From IMG/VR virus record IMGVR_UViG_3300042114_000044, positions 1 through 21,442 of that record: a stretch of DNA of 21,442 nt; one strand, written 5' to 3'. Source of the stretch: a virus. Position 1 is the first letter of the stretch, and every line of letters starts with the position of its first letter. Positions 15,405 to 21,442 of this stretch are shown here, one piece after another. The notes beneath the pieces were generated by a model that saw only the letters and a program-made list of their open reading frames with translations, did no database searches and was not told the DNA's origin. A program made the translations under genes and the position numbers.

Positions 15405-17695
15405 CTAAAACACAGGACATGCGCCACCGGCACACTCTTGAGTCTCCATTTCATTATCTTTAGAGTCTTTAATTCCACTAAAGTTTACTGGTTGTATATT
15501 CTTAGTATACTCCTCGTATGCCTCCTTAGTACAAACCTCTTGTGGTAGGTACAGGTACCCCAAATCCATTGCTGTCTTCGTAGCATCCATACGGTATAAG
15601 AAACTTACCCCTACATAATGTTCCCAATTAGCAAGAAGCCAATCAATAATACCAGGAACCTCATCAGGACTATAAGAAATTGTATTAGACACATTTTGTT
15701 GACACCAATGCACCTGATATTTCTTATACCTCTCCAACTGTGTTATAGCAGATTCTAGGTTAACCTCGATAACATCACCATTTGGTTTTACAACTTTATC
15801 AAACTCTACATGCTCCCACTTAATAGGAAACTTCACTATAGTGCCTTCTGTGGGTTGGTTGGGGTTATCTCTTACTTCATACCCAGCATCTTTAAGCCTC
15901 GGAAGTATTGGGTCATTCTTACCAAAATTTATGTAATTCATAATATACTTCGCAAGGGGCTTGTGTACCCCCTCTGTTGTCATCATGACTTTAGATAATG
16001 TACCGCTTGGTTTTATTGTAGTGACATTTTTGGGTCTCTGCATGTTTAACTCATCAGCCATAGTATACGCCGACATTGTTGCAACTCTTTGCATTACTTG
16101 GAGGTCATACTCGGATAAGTCATCCCTTTGGGCAATGCCTGTTAGTCCAACACCACATAAGCGCAAAAACTCGTTATTAAGATGCCATGCCTCCTGTAGT
16201 ACCTCATCTTTAAGGTTTACACATGTTTGTCTATAGTTAGCTCGTGCAGCTAGCTCAAGAGCCCTGTGCAACCCAACGGTATCCCCCCGGAACTTTGCAA
16301 CATCAACTTCTTGAAGATTACAAAAAGTTTTATTGCCTAAAAGTATCTCACAGCACGGATTACTCCCTTGAAACCAAGGGGCTCTTTTCTTTGCTGTTTC
16401 GCCATTAACGACATATTAGTCCAGTACTTTCGTACTGGTATGGACTATCTCTTCGTTAGTGTTACTAACGTCTACTGTTTCCACTGTCTTACCAATAAAC
16501 AGCGTACTTCCCTACAAAGGGAATAGTCTCTACACCTTCAAGTAACATGTATATACAATGTTACTCGCTTGGTTCGGGATTAGCATATCATTAACTATGC
16601 CTGGTTTTATTAATTATACCCGGTTATAGCTTAATTATGAATTAGCGTTCCCCGATGCTATTACGCTATGTTTTCTAGTGCGTAATAACATGCTTGGTTA
16701 GCATTAAATAGATAAGAGCCCGATGTTGACCCTGGTTCTGAACCGCCTGCTTCTTGCATTAACATAAATATATGTTCAAGTTCCTGCTTAGTAGGTCTCT
16801 TCTCAAAAATAAGACTATTGTTAGACTGACCTCTTTGTATGTTATCTACCCAAAAGTCCCTCTTGGCAACACTAAACTCTTTCCACTCTGGTTGCCCATA
16901 CTCAAATAACGCAATTTGGGCACTTCTGCGACTAGATAGGATTGTACCAAGCCAATTAACAACATCTAGGATATCTATACGTGTTAGAAGTTGCCCAGAA
17001 CGCCTACTCATAATCTTAGCAATAGCCTCATATGCTACTGAAATTGCTTGGTCTCCAGAACTAATCCACCCATACCCCTTAAGCCTAGCACCAGCAGGAC
17101 GTAACTCTGAAAAATTAAACACTAATTTTTTAGCGTCATACTTACCTGCAAGTAATTTTCCTATACTTTTAGCCCAAGCCTCTGCAGAGTCCCCAACACG
17201 TATTGTCCAAACACCATCTATAAAAGTTTCTAGGTTTTCTTCACAACCACCCTTCTCGGTCCTAGTAGTTCTAATAACTTCTATGTCCTTTATTGGTTTA
17301 AAGAACCCGTTAAGTGTCCCTACTATTGGTCGGAAACCAACACCACAACCCTGCATTAACAACCATAGCACATCTACAACATCATATACAGTTTCTACAT
17401 TTGTATAGCTACAGTTAAACTGTGAAGCCTCTCTTCTTTTAGCTACATCTGTATTTCCTAACCACAAAGTCCTACCACTAGCAGAAACCTTCCTATCAAG
17501 CATAGTTTGTTTATACTCTTCAAGTTCTGCTTTTTCTTTTTGTGAAAGTTTGTTGCCTTTTGCTCGCTCCCATAACCATTGTTGGTGCTGTTTTACTCTC
17601 TCGCATATTGCACCCCAATCTTCAAATTGTGTCTCATCTTCATCTAGTGGTCTTGCATACGTTCTACGTACTACCACATCTGCTCTTGTTACCAA
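15405..17695 (-). CDS. Adenosylcobalamin-dependent ribonucleotide reductase (class II), intron-split
   Basis: Two exons, 17695-16729 and 16411-15405, join to 657 residues. Cysteines match the monomeric RTPR-type class II enzyme: C95 in QFNCSYTN, C342 in SNPCCEI and C353 in TFCNLQEV (11 apart, as in the RTPR 408/419 pair), plus a C-terminal C649/C654 pair in ECAGGACPVF that regenerates the active site. The enzyme reduces ribonucleotides using coenzyme B12 without oxygen or a second subunit. The splice joins GGG T to TC GTT, giving SEPGFVNGE. Start: TTG behind AAAGGAGATTAAGG; the N-terminus VVVRRTYARPL is typical of the family. The apparent stop in exon 1 (16661) is inside the intron. It would need cobalamin from the host. 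Confidence 0.93.
16412..16728 (-). ncRNA. Group I self-splicing intron in RNR gene
   Basis: A 317-nt insert with the hallmarks of a group I intron. The 5' exon ends in U and pairs with the guide: AGGGU with GCUCU leaves a U-G wobble at the splice site (P1). P7 strands GACTAT (16528-16523) and ATAGTC (16448-16443) are exactly complementary, in typical AGAGACTA and GATAGTCC contexts. A P9-like hairpin CCAGTAC-GAAA-GTACTGG lies at 16421-16438, and the intron ends in G (16412). Other perfect stems include CGTTAGT/ACTAACG, GTAACAT/ATGTTAC and TTCCC/GGGAA. No endonuclease frame lies inside. Boundaries are fixed by restoring the RNR frame. Confidence 0.9.
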
Positions 17696-17697
17696 CC

Positions 17698-17808
17698 TTA
17701 ATCTCCTTTTAAAATTACTAAAAATGTCCCATCATCTCGTAATGTTGCCCCTAATATTTTGGATGACTCAAAAATATTCAAATCTTTTATACCATCTAGT
17801 ATAACCAT
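17698..17808 (-). CDS. 36-residue hypothetical peptide before RNR
   Basis: A short frame, MVILDGIKDLNIFESS to the TAA at 17700-17698. Its ATG shares the A of the preceding TGA (TGATG), and its final codons carry the AAAGGAGAT ribosome-binding site of the RNR TTG start. Mixed beta-like composition (TFLVILKGD at the end) and no motif. The coupling to both neighbours supports translation. It may also act chiefly as a leader that helps RNR initiation. Function unknown. Confidence 0.45.
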   Translation of the reverse strand: MVILDGIKDLNIFESSKILGATLRDDGTFLVILKGD

Positions 17809-17912
17809 CAGGAATCCTTCAGCTTAGTGTTATCTTTAATACTACTGTAGCCATCAGCATCTAAAGGTAGTGTAACTACCCCTACTGTTGCTCTAAGTAA
17901 ACTTTCAAACAT
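17808..17912 (-). CDS. 34-residue hypothetical phage peptide
   Basis: MFESLLRATVGVVTLPLDAD begins the frame, which ends TGA at 17810-17808. A strong GGAGG lies 6 nt before the ATG. The opening 'MFESL..A.VGVV.LP' resembles a small protein I recall from many phage genomes near nucleotide-metabolism genes, usually longer; this is memory and unchecked. The short length may mean a truncated version. It is coupled through TGATG to the 36-residue peptide. Function unknown. Confidence 0.55.
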   Translation of the reverse strand: MFESLLRATVGVVTLPLDADGYSSIKDNTKLKDS

Positions 17913-17947
17913 TTAAAACCTCCATAATTAAATCTTTAGGTAAGAAA

Positions 17948-18046
17948 TTACAGCTCATCATACCAATTCCTTTCAAGGTACCCCATACCTACCATTATAA
18001 GTATTAGGGAAATACTTATAATACAAGCTACATATGCTTCAATCAT
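17948..18046 (-). CDS. 32-residue single-span membrane peptide
   Basis: MIEAYVACIISISLILIMVG is a nearly uninterrupted hydrophobic span, followed by a charged/aromatic tail (YLERNWYDEL), so the product is predicted to be a small inner-membrane peptide with one helix. The ATG overlaps the ThyX TGA by 8 nt; there is no clear Shine-Dalgarno, so expression would depend on coupling to ThyX. The codons for the span include a perfect 12-bp palindrome. It may be a real membrane microprotein or a by-product of the palindrome. Phage small membrane peptides include lysis and superinfection proteins, but nothing here assigns a role. Confidence 0.4.
   Translation of the reverse strand: MIEAYVACIISISLILIMVGMGYLERNWYDEL
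17994..18022. repeat. Perfect 12-bp inverted repeat with 5-nt loop
   Basis: ATTATAAGTATT (17994-18005) and AATACTTATAAT (18011-18022) are exact reverse complements around AGGGA. The repeat sits between the ThyX and RNR genes and inside the 32-residue membrane-peptide frame. Both arms include TATAAT-like sequence on one strand or the other. It could be a protein-binding operator, an mRNA hairpin that sets relative expression of ThyX and RNR, or a weak promoter region. Structure seen; role inferred. Confidence 0.7.
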
Positions 18047-18497
18047 TTGGTTTTTGTATAAGTTCTTTTAAATTCGTGGGTAGCGTATTAAGCATACAAC
18101 TAGCTACTTCCTTTATGTGGTAGTGAGCAGATTTGGCAATGCGTAAGTTAAGAAAGTTTTGTAGACTTGTATAGGGGAACCTCACTACCCATTTGTACTG
18201 ATATGCTTGTGGTAGCATAAGAGACACTATATCATTGGATTTCTTATTATTAATTGCTTCTACAATTATTAATCTCCAATCCTCTAACTTTGTATCTACC
18301 TCCGCATCTCCAGTTTTTTCAAAAACAACTTCCCCTTTGTTTAGGGTGTACCTAGAGGATTTACATGCATAAGATGCCTCTCTGTGTCGTGTCATTTCAA
18401 GTAGTACTTTTGTAGAGGCAACTATCTCAAATATAAAATCAGTAGCTAACCAAGTACCACAGTATTGTATTGGAGTATTTATTAAACGAACTTCCAT
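18039..18497 (-). CDS. ThyX (flavin-dependent thymidylate synthase) catalytic C-terminal half
   Basis: A 152-residue protein with the ThyX signature RHRx7S (TRHREASYACKSSRYT, R37-H38-R39 to S47) and the C-terminal ThyX block LMLPQAY, then SLQNFLNLR. ThyX makes dTMP from dUMP using FAD and methylenetetrahydrofolate. It lacks the first 60-70 residues of ordinary ThyX, including the HxSxLEH helix region: after MEVRLINTP it jumps to FIFEI, just before the RHR motif. Normal ThyX is about 210-250 residues. KSSRYTL and SLQNFL recall Helicobacter/Campylobacter ThyX from memory. The ATG lies inside the HNH gene end (16-nt overlap) behind GTAGGGGGTTTAT. The missing half may be supplied by the two upstream ThyX-like proteins. 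Confidence 0.85.
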   Translation of the reverse strand: MEVRLINTPIQYCGTWLATDFIFEIVASTKVLLEMTRHREASYACKSSRYTLNKGEVVFEKTGDAEVDTKLEDWRLIIVEAINNKKSNDIVSLMLPQAYQYKWVVRFPYTSLQNFLNLRIAKSAHYHIKEVASCMLNTLPTNLKELIQKPND

Positions 18498-19411
18498 ATA
18501 AACCCCCTACAATGTTTATGTTTTCTGTTTAAGGTGTCAGACAGTTGCCCACAACTTATGTATAATCCTTTACTTTGAAAGGACTCAATACCTTCCTTCA
18601 AAGAGGAAAAAGTATGTAACAGCTCACCCTCCATAGAATAACACTGTATTGCTTTCATACCTAATGATTTACCTTTCTTCCATGCAACCTCCCCTAGTAC
18701 GCTATAACTGGGGTATTCATTCTCTGAATATGAACACCACTCTAGGTTATCTAATAAGTTATTAGTTGTAACCTCATCTTTATGGTTTACTACTTGGTTT
18801 GTAAATTCGGGTACAAAACTTTCCATCATAGCTCTATGTTGACTTTTATGCTTCTTACCTAGTATATACTCTGGGTACCCGTGTGGATTTATAAAAGGCT
18901 TTATAAGTTTAGGACACATAAGTTTATAAATATGATGATTTACACGAAATACCTGACTTTGTTGTGTAATTACATAATCAGAGTCTCCTATTTGTTTGTA
19001 TTGCACAAGATACAACATATTTTCGGGTAATAAAGACAATAATACCCTAGGAAGTGGTTTAAAACATAAAATCCTTGCATTTATAGATAGTAAAACCTTT
19101 TTATCAGTAACCCATGTAACTACAATATGGGTATCTATACTTGCTACCCCATTTATTAAGTTACGTAAATGTTTTTTACCACCCTCTATTAATGTAATTT
19201 CATAAATAAAGGTAGTAAACTCTAAAACGCTAGAGTGTTTTAGTGTCAAAGCGACTTTCTCTATTCTTCTAATTTTATCCTCTTGGGTGCAATATGGTCC
19301 TTTATCATAACACTCCCCAATAGCTATATCTGTATACATATCTGTAGGGGTATTAATAAGTGCGATATCTAACACATATTGTTTATTTGTAATAGTAGTT
19401 TTATTCTCCAA
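18482..19411 (-). CDS. ThyX-like N-terminal domain fused to HNH homing endonuclease
   Basis: A 309-residue chimera. Residues about 14-72 resemble a ThyX N-terminus (LINTP, then GECYDKG, then LKHSSVLEFTTFIYEI) without a following RHR motif. Residues 73-131 are of uncertain origin. From about 132 the sequence is an I-HmuI-type endonuclease: a NUMOD4-like start (YKQIGDSDYVITQQSQVFRV), the HNH core HRAMMESFVP to VNHKDEVTTNNLLDNLEWCS (H210, N222) and a C-terminal NUMOD1-like DNA-binding repeat ending GFIWKF. An internal ATG at 19018 could start the endonuclease alone. The TTG start at 19411 follows AAAGGATAAAA and overlaps the upstream gene by 11 nt. Whether the fused protein is one working enzyme or an insertion by-product is unclear. 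Confidence 0.8.
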   Translation of the reverse strand: MENKTTITNKQYVLDIALINTPTDMYTDIAIGECYDKGPYCTQEDKIRRIEKVALTLKHSSVLEFTTFIYEITLIEGGKKHLRNLINGVASIDTHIVVTWVTDKKVLLSINARILCFKPLPRVLLSLLPENMLYLVQYKQIGDSDYVITQQSQVFRVNHHIYKLMCPKLIKPFINPHGYPEYILGKKHKSQHRAMMESFVPEFTNQVVNHKDEVTTNNLLDNLEWCSYSENEYPSYSVLGEVAWKKGKSLGMKAIQCYSMEGELLHTFSSLKEGIESFQSKGLYISCGQLSDTLNRKHKHCRGFIWKFV

Positions 19412-19925
19412 TTTTATCCTTTACTGCGTAAATAACATCTAAGTAACGTCTAGGTGTGGTATGCATAAGGGAGGATACTAAGTTTTGTAGTTGAGTATCT
19501 CCACTTATAGTGGAAATGTTTAGTATATACATTAATGTTTGTAATGAGAAAGTACACACCCCCTCCTCACAATACTCACTACTGTCCTCTTTATTGAGGG
19601 GAGCACTTACATTACAAAAATAACCACTTTTTAGTAACATTATTACATTTCTTGGTATGTCCTTTATGTAGTAGGATAGTTGAATGTGCTCTAAGACTGA
19701 GTGGTGAAAGTGGACGTGGGCTAATTTATATAGGAGGTCAGACGAGAGAATATCCTCGTCTTTCGTAGTGTGTATGAAGTGCTCTGGGTTTTGCTTAAAA
19801 AACTTTATAACAGAGTTCTCGCTTGACTCAAAACTATCATAACAAACCCTCCCACCAATTTCAGCTACTGCGAGTGGTGTACAATAAAGCAAGGTGGCTT
19901 TAGGAGTCTTGTGTGCAACAATCAC
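19401..19925 (-). CDS. ThyX-family protein lacking the RHR motif
   Basis: A 174-residue protein whose first 100 residues follow the ThyX N-terminal half: YCTPLAVAEIGGRVCYDSFE (14-33) and HHSVLEHIQLSYYIKDIPRN (74-93, matching the HxSxLEH segment). Where ThyX continues with RHRx7S it has LLKSGYFCNVSA, and a shortened tail with TFSLQTLMYILNIS may correspond to the ThyX C-terminal helix. It therefore keeps the N-terminal flavin/folate-side motif but not the catalytic RHR arginines. It probably pairs with the RHR-bearing protein encoded two genes downstream, or is a regulatory paralogue. The GTG start overlaps the upstream small gene by 26 nt with only a weak AGGTGA site. Confidence 0.65.
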   Translation of the reverse strand: MIVAHKTPKATLLYCTPLAVAEIGGRVCYDSFESSENSVIKFFKQNPEHFIHTTKDEDILSSDLLYKLAHVHFHHSVLEHIQLSYYIKDIPRNVIMLLKSGYFCNVSAPLNKEDSSEYCEEGVCTFSLQTLMYILNISTISGDTQLQNLVSSLMHTTPRRYLDVIYAVKDKIGE

Positions 19926-20148
19926 TATCAGTCACCTGTACTTCCGTTTTATATATATTGTGTGAAACCTCTAAAGCATCCTCAATGTTTGCTAAAGCAG
20001 CAACAAGCCCAGCACGTATAGTAGCATCCCCAAATGTACAAGCACGTAAGAAACTTACAAAATTATCACAGTAGTCGTGTGCTGTACAATCCTCAGAGAA
20101 CTCAATACACAATTTTTGCCCATAGGCATCTTGAATAAAAATAACCAT
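19900..20148 (-). CDS. Small acidic hypothetical protein
   Basis: An 82-residue acidic protein, MVIFIQDAYGQKLCIEFSED onward, with a central FVSFLRACTFGDATIRAG segment and a Cys/Asp/Ser-rich tail. The design (short beta N-terminus, then a helix with FLR-x2-x-F) resembles small phage proteins of unknown function found near nucleotide-metabolism genes, judged from memory. The ATG has AAAGGAAACAA ahead of it. It follows the ClpP-like gene after a 50-nt gap that contains TATAAC-like sequence, possibly a weak promoter. Function unknown. Confidence 0.6.
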   Translation of the reverse strand: MVIFIQDAYGQKLCIEFSEDCTAHDYCDNFVSFLRACTFGDATIRAGLVAALANIEDALEVSHNIYKTEVQVTDSDCCTQDS

Positions 20149-20198
20149 TTGTTTCCTTTAAATTTTAGTAGTGTTATAAATGTTATACGAAATTTTTT

Positions 20199-20780
20199 CT
20201 AACTTTTCGCACGTTTTCTAATAGGAGTCCAATTTTTTAATCTATTTTGTATTTGCTCGTAATCAAAGTAGAAATCAGCACCACTATCCATAGATTCAAC
20301 CTCAGAATCTGTCAAGAACCCTTGGTATAATTGCTGGATAATATTCCTAAAATACCTATTATCAAACTCAGCTTTTGACATAATATCAGGCTTCTTCATA
20401 TAACCAGAACCCCCCTGAGAGTATGTGTGGTTCATCATATAGCCTAGTGGACACATACGAATTTCATCACAAGATAGCATCAGCATTGCACCTGCTGAAC
20501 TAGCAAAAGATACTTGAGCAACTGTGTGGGCTTTAGTTCGCATAAGTGCGTTAAACAACACGAGGAATCCTGTAAAATCCCCACCATCACTTGCAATATC
20601 TAAAGTTACTACATCATTTGCTGTAGCTGTATCTAACATATCAACGTGTTCTTTATACTCAGAGGGCATCTCAATGTAATCATACAGCTTAATAGTATAG
20701 TGATTACTTAGATACGCTACCCTGAAATTTGGATACGGGGGTTGCTGTTCCTCAACTTGCTCTATTTCCGATTCTCCCAT
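20199..20780 (-). CDS. ClpP-like serine protease
   Basis: A 193-residue protein of the ClpP/crotonase fold, near bacterial ClpP length. IASDGGDFTG (62-71) is the oxyanion-loop SxGG region, SFASSAGAMLML (91-102) holds the nucleophile (S95 by alignment to the ASMGA motif), and MMNHTYSQGG (115-124) holds the catalytic His118. The Asp is probably in the C-terminal DSGADFYF segment. Phage ClpP-like proteins are often capsid maturation proteases, but here the neighbours are PhoH and nucleotide genes, not structural genes, so proteolysis of host or phage regulatory proteins is possible. ATG follows AGGAGGT. Substrate and ATPase partner are unknown. Confidence 0.85.
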   Translation of the reverse strand: MGESEIEQVEEQQPPYPNFRVAYLSNHYTIKLYDYIEMPSEYKEHVDMLDTATANDVVTLDIASDGGDFTGFLVLFNALMRTKAHTVAQVSFASSAGAMLMLSCDEIRMCPLGYMMNHTYSQGGSGYMKKPDIMSKAEFDNRYFRNIIQQLYQGFLTDSEVESMDSGADFYFDYEQIQNRLKNWTPIRKRAKS

Positions 20781-20788
20781 AATACCTC

Positions 20789-21442
20789 CTATTTAAAAAT
20801 GTCGTTAACAAACGAGGTTAACTCTGAACGGTAAATATTTTGTAGATTTACATACGAGACTAGGGGATTATTCTTTAAGTGGGGTAAAAGTTTCTTGTAC
20901 CCCTCACGACCCCTCCAAGCACCATAAGCTTGGTTAACATCTAGTATAAGAACTAACTTACTGCCATTAGCTGTTCGTGTCATTACTTGTTTTAGGGTGT
21001 CTACATCTAAAAGCTGACAATTTCCACAAACTACTGCTTTACCCTTCCCCCTAACTAATATATTCCCATCTGGAACTGTAACACAATACACATCCCCCGT
21101 GTAGGGCACATTATTAATGTCGTAGTATTGGGTGGTATGTGTATCTTGAGTAAATTGTATAAACACTCTATATACAGTATTAGGAGACTTATTGCCTGGT
21201 AATATAGATACCCTACTAGGGTATCCTGCTATAATAGCCACCGCCTGTATAAAGTCTGCTTGGTCTTTACTACATGTTGTATACCCCCCACTAATGGGCT
21301 TTTGGGGGTGTATGAGCCCACCCCACTTCATTGCTTCTGCTATAATAGCCTTAGCTTTAGGTTGCGACAGGTTACTTAATGTAAAAGTATCCCATAAATT
21401 TCCTTTTTCTTTTGTGTTCTCCCCAAGAATTCCATCAGAACA
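20789..21442 (-). CDS. PhoH-like ATPase, intein-interrupted, N-terminus beyond right edge
   Basis: The frame is open to the right edge. The 76-residue C-extein starts CQLLDVDTLKQVMTRT and continues SKLVLILDVNQ and NIYRSELTSFV, matching PhoH-family segments after Walker B (D-E-x-Q, then T-R, G-D-x-x-Q and R-S). PhoH proteins are P-loop NTPases with suggested RNA helicase or RNase links and are common in phages. The N-extein with Walker A and the DE of Walker B lies outside the window. An ATG at 21331 is inside the intein and is not the gene start. The gene ends 8 nt before the ClpP-like gene. Confidence 0.85.
   Translation of the reverse strand, partial: CSDGILGENTKEKGNLWDTFTLSNLSQPKAKAIIAEAMKWGGLIHPQKPISGGYTTCSKDQADFIQAVAIIAGYPSRVSILPGNKSPNTVYRVFIQFTQDTHTTQYYDINNVPYTGDVYCVTVPDGNILVRGKGKAVVCGNCQLLDVDTLKQVMTRTANGSKLVLILDVNQAYGAWRGREGYKKLLPHLKNNPLVSYVNLQNIYRSELTSFVNDIFK
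21020..21442 (-). mobile_element. Intein C-terminal part within PhoH-like gene
   Basis: At least 141 residues of intein precede the C-extein. The splicing end is block F YTGDVYCVTVPDGNILVRG and the terminal VVCGN followed by +1 Cys at 21019-21017. The penultimate residue is Gly, as in the helicase intein. AMKWGGLIHP and YTTCSKDQADFIQAVAIIAG parallel the helicase intein's VPYWGGSFDHRG and FYSTDKRNTDFIQYAF, so a related endonuclease-like domain is present. The insertion point appears to be inside the Walker B DE-CQ motif. The N-terminal splicing block is outside the window, so completeness cannot be judged. Confidence 0.85.

Noticed and set aside
16839-17408. 189-residue plus-strand frame
   Set aside because: It is antisense to the first RNR exon, whose cysteine motifs and family match are clear; low-complexity Ser/Thr-rich translation and no ribosome-binding context.
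17905-17961. 18-residue frame between the membrane peptide and the 34-residue peptide
   Set aside because: It has an AAAGGAATTGGT leader and overlaps both neighbours, but is too short and featureless to call; it may only help translational coupling.
18482-19190. Group I intron with an HNH gene splitting a single thyX
   Set aside because: The HNH frame ends inside the start of the next ThyX piece (16-nt overlap), leaving no room for 3' intron core structures. Both flanking pieces also contain their own F-x-(Y/F)-E-I segment, so simple exon joining would duplicate it.
21329-21331. ATG as the start of the PhoH-like gene
   Set aside because: The frame is open upstream to the window edge and this ATG lies inside the intein, so it cannot be the gene start.
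1-21442. tRNA genes, CRISPR arrays, insertion sequences
   Set aside because: I saw no cloverleaf-compatible gene, no regularly spaced direct repeats and no transposase; the only mobile elements seen are the two inteins, the group I intron and the HNH gene.

Overview
The window reads as part of a strictly lytic, tailed double-stranded DNA bacteriophage genome, AT-rich, in which every credible gene lies on the minus strand and is read from right to left. Genes are packed tightly, with TAATG, TGATG and ATGA-type stop/start overlaps. It holds a phage replication and nucleotide-metabolism block: a family A DNA polymerase, ATP-dependent ligase, DnaB-like helicase, primase, flap endonuclease, a probable SSB, an SbcC/SbcD pair, a class II ribonucleotide reductase and ThyX-family proteins. 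The gene content recalls T5-like and other large siphovirus or myovirus early regions, but I cannot name the phage. Two proteins remind me, from memory only, of Campylobacterota proteins: the KSSRYTL and SLQNFLNLR segments of the ThyX piece, and a Cys-rich 144-residue protein. A Campylobacterota host is therefore a tentative inference.

Layout in transcription order (right to left). Positions 21442-20199: the C-terminal part of a PhoH-like ATPase carrying an intein (cut by the right edge), then a ClpP-like protease. Positions 20148-18039: a small acidic protein and three consecutive ThyX-family polypeptides. The first has the HHSVLEH motif but no RHR motif, the second is a ThyX-like N-terminal domain fused in frame to an HNH homing endonuclease, and the third carries the RHRx7S catalytic half. 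Positions 18046-17698: very small genes, including a 32-residue single-span membrane peptide. Positions 17695-15405: an adenosylcobalamin-dependent RNR interrupted by a 317-nt group I intron. Positions 15404-15194: a terminator-like hairpin and a promoter-like box. Positions 15193-9815: ligase, polymerase, Cys-rich protein, metallophosphoesterase and a small protein. Positions 9828-5367: helicase (intein in the P-loop), primase, flap nuclease and two small proteins. Positions 5235-4247: SSB and a 55-residue protein. Positions 4246-4041: a non-coding, repeat-rich control region. Positions 4040-1: SbcD, SbcC, a sigma-like factor and an unknown protein cut by the left edge.

The genes form a coherent programme. 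RNR and ThyX supply deoxynucleotides; helicase, primase, polymerase, ligase, flap nuclease and SSB make up a nearly complete phage replisome; SbcCD processes DNA ends; the sigma-like protein may redirect host RNA polymerase. A recurring box (TTAAAG or TTTAAG followed by CTTTAAGG, sometimes next to an extended -10) precedes several of the operons. Four selfish or homing-type insertions sit in about 21 kb, all in or beside nucleotide and replication genes. The most unusual feature is the three-way partition of ThyX-type sequence.
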